Shown: piece by piece, positions 33,002 through 37,761 of the stretch
How the letters are laid out: each line of letters begins with the position of its first letter
Position numbering within the stretch: position 1 is the stretch's first letter
Assembly: GCA_004297465.1 (NCBI GenBank)
Contig: SCUB01000021.1
Location: 1 to 37,761, forward strand
Source of the DNA: Xanthobacteraceae bacterium
GTDB taxonomy: Bacteria > Pseudomonadota > Alphaproteobacteria > Rhizobiales > Xanthobacteraceae
Direction of reading: 5' to 3'
DNA: 37,761 bases
Position numbers and translations under genes: made by a program
Notes under the pieces: generated by a model
What the model was told of the DNA's origin: nothing
The model's database searches: none
Seen by the model: the letters and a program-made list of their open reading frames with translations, nothing else

Positions 33002-33466
33002 ATGACGGCAACCAGCCGTGAACTGCTGCAGACCTATTACGACGCGGTGTTCGCGGGCGACACGAAAGCGGCTGTGAGTCTGTTCGACGAAAACATCGTG
33101 TACACCTGCTTTGCGCCGGTCAATGTCTTTCCCTATCTCGGCTACCGCAAGGGCAAGACGGCGGCGAGCGATGCCGTGGCGGCGCTGCATCGCCTGTTCC
33201 ACGACATGAGCTACACGGTGCGCATCCTCGTCGGCGAAGGCGATCAGGTTGCCAGCCAGGTCGACGTCCGTCTGCGCAAGCGCAACGACAACCGCATGGT
33301 ACAGCTCTATTTCGCCCACTTCACCCGCATGAAGAACGGCCTGATCGTCGAGCATCTGACATTCCTGGACAGTTGCGACATCCTCGAACAGATCATCGGG
33401 TACGAACTCGATTTTACCCGACTGCTTGGCCCGAAGGACATCGCCGCCATCAACGGCTCTTCCTGA
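33002..33466 (+). CDS. NTF2-like (SnoaL-type) protein
   Basis: 154 aa with the NTF2/SnoaL cone fold pattern: RELLQTYYDAVFAGDTKAAV, SLFDENIVYTCFAP, an internal Tyr/Lys-rich YLGYRKGKTAA, MSYTVRILVGEGDQVASQVD and the closing YFAHFTRMKNGLIVEHLTFL. Such proteins are isomerases, hydrolases or ligand-binding proteins; the substrate cannot be inferred. The ATG at 33002 follows GGCAAGGGAAAACAACC. The preceding 170 bp is AT-rich and probably holds its promoter. Confidence 0.75.
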   Translation: MTATSRELLQTYYDAVFAGDTKAAVSLFDENIVYTCFAPVNVFPYLGYRKGKTAASDAVAALHRLFHDMSYTVRILVGEGDQVASQVDVRLRKRNDNRMVQLYFAHFTRMKNGLIVEHLTFLDSCDILEQIIGYELDFTRLLGPKDIAAINGSS

Positions 33467-33503
33467 AATCATCCGATTGCCATCGATTGCCCCAGATTGG
33501 CCG

Positions 33504-33527
33504 CGCTGTGGTCAAATTCCCACAGCG
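33504..33527. repeat. Hairpin between the NTF2-like gene and the next gene
   Basis: CGCTGTGG (33504-33511) pairs perfectly with CCACAGCG (33520-33527) around an 8-nt loop. No T-run follows. It could be a weak terminator or an operator for the gene at 33606. Confidence 0.35.
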
Positions 33528-33605
33528 TGATGCCCGCTTGTGACTTCATCGTGCGGGGCACAATTCCCGCGCTTTCGCGCTTATGCACCAACAGGGAAAC
33601 AGCCG

Positions 33606-34112
33606 ATGAAAGCGAAGACATTCAATATTTTCGACGGGCGTGACCACGCCGAACGGGGGGCCGACGACGGTGAACGCAACGAGTCCGTCGAGGAGACGAG
33701 GCTCGACGCCGCCGATGCGGGCCCCGGCCCGGACGCGTCCGATGAGGACCGGCTCGCCGATGTCGAACACGAAATCCGCGAATTCGTCCGCAACGACGTC
33801 GCCTATCTGCGCCGCCCCGACGGATTTTCCGCCGGCGATGCCGTTGGCGAGGCCGCCGTCAACAAGGTCAATTTCCTGATCCAGCGCGTGGCGGGCGCCT
33901 CGCTTGCGGAAATCGACGTGCTGATCGATGAGCTCGATCACTTGCGCGAGACGCTGCATCTGGAAGGCCAGCGCGTGCAGCGCGAGCTGACGAATTACGC
34001 GCAGCTCAGCCAGGCCGCCATGAAATCCACCCGCATGATCGCGGAGAACATGGAGCAGTGGAAAACCGTCATGCCGTCTTCTGCGGGAGCGCCACGGTTC
34101 GAGCGTTCCTGA
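33606..34112 (+). CDS. Conserved hypothetical acidic helical protein
   Basis: 168 aa. Residues 10-60 are strongly acidic and probably disordered. Residues 60-160 are helical (EHEIREFVRNDVAYLRRPDG, VNKVNFLIQRVAGASLAEID, ELDHLRETLHLEGQRVQREL). No signal peptide or membrane segment. No family recognised. The ATG at 33606 follows AACAGGGAAACAGCCG. Its 3' end is convergent with the small membrane gene at 34186. Confidence 0.65.
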   Translation: MKAKTFNIFDGRDHAERGADDGERNESVEETRLDAADAGPGPDASDEDRLADVEHEIREFVRNDVAYLRRPDGFSAGDAVGEAAVNKVNFLIQRVAGASLAEIDVLIDELDHLRETLHLEGQRVQRELTNYAQLSQAAMKSTRMIAENMEQWKTVMPSSAGAPRFERS

Positions 34113-34185
34113 CGGCGCCGGCCGTCATTGCCGGACAACCGGCCTCGCCGCTGGCGAGCCGGCTGTCCGGTCATGATGCCGAAAC

Positions 34186-34344
34186 CTAGCGCCGCGGCGG
34201 GCTGGCCTTCGCGGTGGCGGCGCCTTCGAGGCTGTAGCGGCCGTCGGCATGGCCCTTCACCATCATGGCTGCCGTCAGCATCACCGCCACGGTGACGATG
34301 GCGAACAGAAATCCAACGATCGTGAGGGCGTGGCGGTCGGCCAT
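34186..34344 (-). CDS. Small single-span membrane protein (52 aa)
   Basis: The ATG at 34344 opens MADRHALTIVGFLFAIVTVA, continuing into VMLTAAMMVKGHADGRYSLEG and ending ATAKASPPRR at a TAG (34188-34186). One transmembrane helix spans residues 8-28. AGGAT lies about 8 nt before the ATG. Similar peptides (ALTIVG.LFAIVT..VM, then VKGHADG.YSLEG) are recalled from Bradyrhizobium relatives, which supports a real gene. Function unknown. Confidence 0.65.
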   Translation of the reverse strand: MADRHALTIVGFLFAIVTVAVMLTAAMMVKGHADGRYSLEGAATAKASPPRR

Positions 34345-34428
34345 GGGGGCATCCTGTGGTCAGGGGACGGGCGTGGATAGCGGTTGGTCGCGCAGCCGCG
34401 CGTTCCGGTTCACATGCCAGAAGGAATT

Positions 34429-34938
34429 TCACGAAATTACGGCAGCCGTCCCGCTTGCCAGCCGTTGCGGCTGGCGCCGCACGAAGCCGGTACTGAGAAA
34501 CGACAGCACCTCCTCGCCGCGCTGGTTGAATCCGGCGTTGCGCCATTCGCACAAGCCCCATTCGGGCCGCGAGGCCGATGGCCGCAGCGCGACGATGGTG
34601 GAACGGTAGGTGATTGTGTCGCCAGCATGCACCGGCCGGATCCAGCGCATCCGCCGCATGCCGGGCGAGACGCTGCTGTCGGTGGTCGGTTCGCCGCGCC
34701 GCCGCAGCTCGGCGTCCTCGCGCGTGCGATAGTCGACCATCAGCCGCATCCACACCACCGCGACGTGCCAGCCGGACGCCGTCATCGCGCCGTAGGGCGA
34801 GCGCCGCCCGGCCTCCTCGTCGAGATGACAGGGATCGGGATCGAACTGGCCGGCGAAGGCGCGGATCGAAGCGGCGGTGAAGGTGTGATCGCCGAGTTCG
34901 AACACGTCGCCGACGCGCATATCCTCGAACAGCCGCAT
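34429..34938 (-). CDS. MaoC-like dehydratase/hydratase, second copy
   Basis: 169 aa hot-dog-fold protein: LFEDMRVGDVFELGDHTFTA, then the hydratase-2 motif RAFAGQFDPDPCHLDEEAGR and YGAMTASGWHVAVVWMRLM. MaoC proteins act on enoyl-CoA esters; the precise substrate is unknown. The ATG (34938) overlaps the stop of the paired MaoC gene (TGATG), so the two are coupled and may form a heterodimer. The start at MRLFED matches the family; a longer frame to 35004 overlaps the neighbour. Confidence 0.85.
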   Translation of the reverse strand: MRLFEDMRVGDVFELGDHTFTAASIRAFAGQFDPDPCHLDEEAGRRSPYGAMTASGWHVAVVWMRLMVDYRTREDAELRRRGEPTTDSSVSPGMRRMRWIRPVHAGDTITYRSTIVALRPSASRPEWGLCEWRNAGFNQRGEEVLSFLSTGFVRRQPQRLASGTAAVIS

Positions 34939-35423
34939 CAGCGCGTCTCCGCCTTGGCGTCGGCATCCGGCGCGCGCCGGCGCATCATCACCGGCGCAAC
35001 GCACTCCAGCAGCCTGACGCCGGCCCGATTAAACATCTCGAAGCGGAACGTGACCAGACCGGTATCGGCCCGGCTCCGCAGCGGCCGGCAATCAATCACC
35101 GCGGCATCGAGCGTCAGTTCGTCGCCGGGACGCAACGGCGCCAGCCAGCGCACCTCGTCGATGCCGGGCGAACCGAGCGAATGCGCGTCCTTGAGAAAGC
35201 CGTCATGCGCCATGCGCTGCATCATGACGCACAGGTGCCACCCCGAGCCGGAGATTTCGCCCAGCATCGATGAGCGCGCGGCTTGCGCGTCGAGATGCAT
35301 CGGCTGCGGATCGAACTCGGCGGCGAATGCGATAAGCTCCGCGCCGGTGACCGGCCGCGGCCCGAAGCTGCCGATCCGGCCGGGACGGAAATCCTCATAG
35401 GAAAGTTTATCGCGCGCCGGCAC
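34938..35423 (-). CDS. MaoC-like dehydratase/hydratase, first copy
   Basis: 161 aa: LSYEDFRPGRIGSFGPRPVT, motif IAFAAEFDPQPMHLDAQAAR, SSMLGEISGSGWHLCVMMQR, then LAPLRPGDELTLDAAVID. The GTG at 35423 is chosen because GGAGG lies 6 nt upstream; an in-frame GTG at 35450 would add nine residues without a good site. It forms a pair with the gene at 34429. Both keep the Asp and His of the hydratase motif (FDP.P.HLD). Confidence 0.83.
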   Translation of the reverse strand: MPARDKLSYEDFRPGRIGSFGPRPVTGAELIAFAAEFDPQPMHLDAQAARSSMLGEISGSGWHLCVMMQRMAHDGFLKDAHSLGSPGIDEVRWLAPLRPGDELTLDAAVIDCRPLRSRADTGLVTFRFEMFNRAGVRLLECVAPVMMRRRAPDADAKAETR

Positions 35424-35595
35424 TGTTCCCTCCTCGTTCACCTTTGCCACCGGCGGCTCGCTCGCTTGCCTGTCGCGCTTTCTTGACGCGAACCGGAGTC
35501 CATTTCGCCCGAAAACGCTCTATAACAATCCCGGCCATGATTTGCCACCGAGGGGCAGCCATGCGCCACCGTTCGCTATCGCCGGAGACCGACCG

Positions 35596-35886
35596 ATGTT
35601 TGCCTGGCAGGATCTGTTTCAGTGGGACCGCTTCATCACGCCGTCGGTGATCCGCCTGTTTTACTGGATGGCGATGGGCCTTTCCGTGCTCACAGGATTG
35701 TCCGGCATCGTCTCGGGGCTGGCGATGATGGCCATCAGCCCGTTCGGCGGCATGATCCTGGTGTTCATCAGCGTGGCCGGCATCGCGGTCGGCATCCTGC
35801 TCGCGCGCATTGCCGCCGAATTCGTGCTCATCGTGTTCCGCATCAACGAGCATCTCGGCGCGATCCGCGACCAGGGCCGCGTGTAG
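35596..35886 (+). CDS. DUF4282 membrane protein
   Basis: 96 aa. LFQWDRFITPSVIRLFYWMA, a first hydrophobic segment (LSVLTGLSGIVSGLAMMAIS), a second (GMILVFISVAGIAVGILLAR), then IAAEFVLIVFRINEHLGAIR; this matches DUF4282. Function unknown. The 3' end is 3 nt from the convergent ychF stop. Confidence 0.85.
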   Translation: MFAWQDLFQWDRFITPSVIRLFYWMAMGLSVLTGLSGIVSGLAMMAISPFGGMILVFISVAGIAVGILLARIAAEFVLIVFRINEHLGAIRDQGRV

Positions 35887-35889
35887 CCT

Positions 35890-36987
35890 TCAGGTAGCGA
35901 AGCGGAAATGCATGACGTCGCCGTCGGCGACCACGTAGTCCTTGCCTTCGAGCCGCAGCTTGCCGGCATCGCGCGCGCCGGACTCGCCCTTGAGCGTGAT
36001 GTAGTCATCGTAGGCGATGGTTTCGGCGCGAATATAGCCCTTCTCGAAATCGGTGTGGATCACGCCGGCGGCCTGCGGGCCGCGCGTGCCCTTCTCGATG
36101 GTCCAGGCGCGCGCTTCCTTCGGCCCGACGGTGAAGTAAGTGATGAGGTGCAACAGGTCGTAGCCGGCGCGGATGACGCGGTTGAGGCCGGGCTCGGCAA
36201 GCCCGACGGCTTCGAGATAATCCTTCTGCTCTGGCCCCGGCAGCACCGCGATCTCGCTCTCGATCTTGGCCGACACCACCACGGCAACCGCGCCTTCCTC
36301 GCGCGCGCGCGCCTTCACCTTCTCGGAGAAGGCGTTGCCCTGGTCGGCGGCGGCTTCCTCGACGTTGCAGACATAGAGCACCGGCTTTGACGACAATAGC
36401 CCGAGCGCGGCGAACGCCTTGCGCTCCTCGGGCTTCTCGACCGCGAGCCGCGCCGGGCGGCCCTCGCGCAACAGCACCAGGCAGCGGTTGACGAGATCGA
36501 GCGTCTCCTTGGCTTCCTTGTCGCTGCCCTTGGCCTTCTTCTCCAGATTGACGACGCGCTTTTCCAGGCTTTCGAGATCGGCCAGCATCAGCTCGGTCTC
36601 GATCGTCTCGATGTCGGCGATCGGATCGATCTTGCCCTCGACATGGGTGATGTCGCCGTCCTCGAAGCAGCGCACCACATGGGCGATGGCGTCGCACTCG
36701 CGGATGTTGGCGAGGAACTGGTTGCCGAGCCCCTCGCCCTTCGAGGCGCCGCGCACCAGTCCGGCGATGTCGACGAAGGTCAGCCGCGTCGGGATGATCT
36801 CCTTCGATCCGGCGATGCCGGCGAGCTGCTCAAGGCGCGGGTCCGGCACCGCGACCTCGCCGACATTGGGCTCGATGGTGCAGAACGGATAGTTCGCCGC
36901 CTGCGCCGCCGCCGTCTGCGTCAGCGCGTTGAAGAGCGTCGACTTGCCGACATTGGGCAGACCGACGATGCCGCATTTGAAACCCAT
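35890..36987 (-). CDS. ychF: Redox-regulated ATPase YchF
   Basis: 365 aa OLA1/YchF family. P-loop GIVGLPNVGKSTLFNALTQT, then NYPFCTIEPNVG, LTFVDIAGLVRGASKGEGLG, NQFLANIRECDAIAHVVRCF, and the C-terminal TGS-like domain (TYFTVGPKEARAWTIEKGTR, HTDFEKGYIRAE, GKDYVVADGDVMHFRF). The base-recognition motif is the non-canonical NVEE in VLYVCNVEE, consistent with ATP preference. It binds ribosomes. It is downstream of pth in the usual rplY-pth-ychF order. Confidence 0.96.
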   Translation of the reverse strand: MGFKCGIVGLPNVGKSTLFNALTQTAAAQAANYPFCTIEPNVGEVAVPDPRLEQLAGIAGSKEIIPTRLTFVDIAGLVRGASKGEGLGNQFLANIRECDAIAHVVRCFEDGDITHVEGKIDPIADIETIETELMLADLESLEKRVVNLEKKAKGSDKEAKETLDLVNRCLVLLREGRPARLAVEKPEERKAFAALGLLSSKPVLYVCNVEEAAADQGNAFSEKVKARAREEGAVAVVVSAKIESEIAVLPGPEQKDYLEAVGLAEPGLNRVIRAGYDLLHLITYFTVGPKEARAWTIEKGTRGPQAAGVIHTDFEKGYIRAETIAYDDYITLKGESGARDAGKLRLEGKDYVVADGDVMHFRFAT

Positions 36988-37035
36988 GACGCGCCTCGAA
37001 GTTCTCTTGAAAAAATCCCGCTCCAGCGAACGGAC

Positions 37036-37641
37036 TTACTTGCCAGCACCCTCGTCGGCGCCGCCAAACCCCTTGGCCTGCATCGCCAGGTGCACCTTGT
37101 TCTGGAACGTGGCGTCGCTCCCCGCGGCCAGCAGGCCGGCGTTGTCCGCCGCCGCCTCGCACAGCGCCTCGACCCACGGCCGGTCCGCCTTGGCGAAATC
37201 GCTCAGCACATAGGCATGCACGATGTCGCGGATGCCGGGATGGCCGATGCCGAGCCGCACCCGGCGATAGTCGTTGCCGACATGGTCCGAGATCGAGCGC
37301 AGGCCGTTGTGGCCGGCAATGCCGCCGCCGCTCTTGACCCTGACCTTGGCCGGCGGCAGGTCGAGTTCATCATGGAACACCACGATGGCGGAGGCATCGA
37401 GCTTGAAGAAGTTGGCGGCATCGGCGACCGCGCGCCCCGATTCGTTCATGAACGTCGCCGGCTTGAGCAGCATCACGCGCGCGCCGTCGACGACGCCCTC
37501 GGCGGCCTCGCCATGAAAGCGCTTGCGCCACGGCGCAAAGCCGTGACGCCGCGCGATCGCATCCACCGCCATGAAGCCGATGTTGTGGCGGTTGCCCGCG
37601 TATTTCGAGCCGGGGTTGCCGAGACCGACGAACAGGCGCAT
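37036..37641 (-). CDS. pth: Peptidyl-tRNA hydrolase
   Basis: 201 aa. [20 protein letters not shown] carries the catalytic His in the NRHNIGF motif; also [35 protein letters not shown] and [13 protein letters not shown]. It releases tRNA from prematurely dropped peptidyl-tRNA. About 48 bp before the ychF start and 21 bp after the L25 gene stop, on the same strand. Confidence 0.96.
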   Translation of the reverse strand: MRLFVGLGNPGSKYAGNRHNIGFMAVDAIARRHGFAPWRKRFHGEAAEGVVDGARVMLLKPATFMNESGRAVADAANFFKLDASAIVVFHDELDLPPAKVRVKSGGGIAGHNGLRSISDHVGNDYRRVRLGIGHPGIRDIVHAYVLSDFAKADRPWVEALCEAAADNAGLLAAGSDATFQNKVHLAMQAKGFGGADEGAGK

Positions 37642-37662
37642 GGCGCGGAAGTCCGCGCCGCC

Positions 37663-37761
37663 TTATTTCTTCTTCTCGCCGCCCGCGGCGCCCGCCGCCG
37701 GAGCCGCCGCGGCCGGAGCCGCGCCCGCCGCCGGAGCCGCCGCGCCCGCCGCTGCCGTGGC
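37663..37761 (-). CDS. rplY: 50S ribosomal protein L25/Ctc, C-terminal tail (5' part outside window)
   Basis: The last 32 residues before a TAA (37665-37663) are Ala/Pro/Gly-rich and end in GGEKKK. Alphaproteobacterial L25/Ctc proteins have exactly such a low-complexity tail, and the gene normally precedes pth. The call depends on this synteny plus composition, since the conserved 5S RNA-binding domain lies outside the window. The coding DNA has imperfect GCGGCTCCGGCGGCGGG-like repeats. Confidence 0.7.
   Translation of the reverse strand, partial: ATAAAGAAAPAAGAAPAAAAPAAGAAGGEKKK

Noticed and set aside
33474-33493. CGATTGCC twice at 10-bp spacing
   Set aside because: Only two copies with a related third; not enough to call a repeat array.

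Overview
The window is 37.8 kb of GC-rich (roughly 64-66% by eye) chromosomal DNA. Gene content and order point to an alphaproteobacterium of the order Hyphomicrobiales, close to the Bradyrhizobium/Rhodopseudomonas/Rhodoplanes group. The markers are a CtrA/ChpT phosphorelay, a cheA-cheW-cheY-cheB-cheR cluster next to flagellar genes, the rplY-pth-ychF block, a UvrB with a long N-terminal extension, DUF1134 (EipA), DUF2927 and DUF4282 proteins, and rhizobial-type palindromic repeats. No rRNA, CRISPR array or intact transposase was seen.

Layout. (1) 1-3.6 kb, plus strand: the 3' part of flhA, then ubiT-ubiU-ubiV for oxygen-independent ubiquinone synthesis. A FixK/FNR-type box lies in the gap before ubiT. 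(2) 3.6-6.3 kb: a DyP-peroxidase-like 3' remnant, a small secreted protein, a cluster of three hairpins, and an ECF sigma factor with its RskA-type anti-sigma factor on the minus strand. (3) 6.3-10.1 kb: a receiver protein, fliJ, fliI and ctrA. The fliI/ctrA intergenic region carries a near-consensus CtrA box and a cluster of GANTC sites. A strong intrinsic terminator follows ctrA. (4) 10.1-12.3 kb: chrA and a rhodanese-ChrB fusion for chromate resistance. (5) 12.5-19.1 kb, minus strand: cheR, cheB, cheY, cheW, a hybrid cheA, and chpT upstream. A CtrA-like box lies between chpT and cheA. (6) 19.3-22.8 kb: cysQ, a YHS-like secreted protein, eipA, and a membrane-anchored coiled-coil protein. (7) 22.95-24.1 kb: tRNA-Val(CAC), then a small foreign-looking segment with helically phased CCGTGCA repeats, a brnT-brnA toxin-antitoxin operon under a perfect 15-bp inverted repeat, and an imperfect copy of the tRNA 3' end. 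(8) 24.3-31.0 kb: an L,D-transpeptidase coupled to a DUF2927 protein, isovaleryl-CoA dehydrogenase, a multi-spanning membrane protein and uvrB. (9) 31.0-32.3 kb: an intact MT-A70 DNA methyltransferase whose BglII-family endonuclease partner is broken by two frame-changing deletions, one removing the catalytic segment. (10) 32.4-37.8 kb: small membrane, NTF2-like and hypothetical proteins, two coupled MaoC-type proteins, DUF4282, ychF, pth and the 3' end of the L25 gene.

How it works together. ChpT passes phosphate from CckA (not in the window) to CtrA. Candidate CtrA boxes sit before fliI and cheA, so regulator, relay protein and motility targets lie together. ubiTUV is probably induced when oxygen is low. 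The two accessory patches, the tRNA-linked brnTA segment and the decayed restriction-modification system, are the most unusual parts. No wholly new system could be established from the sequence alone.
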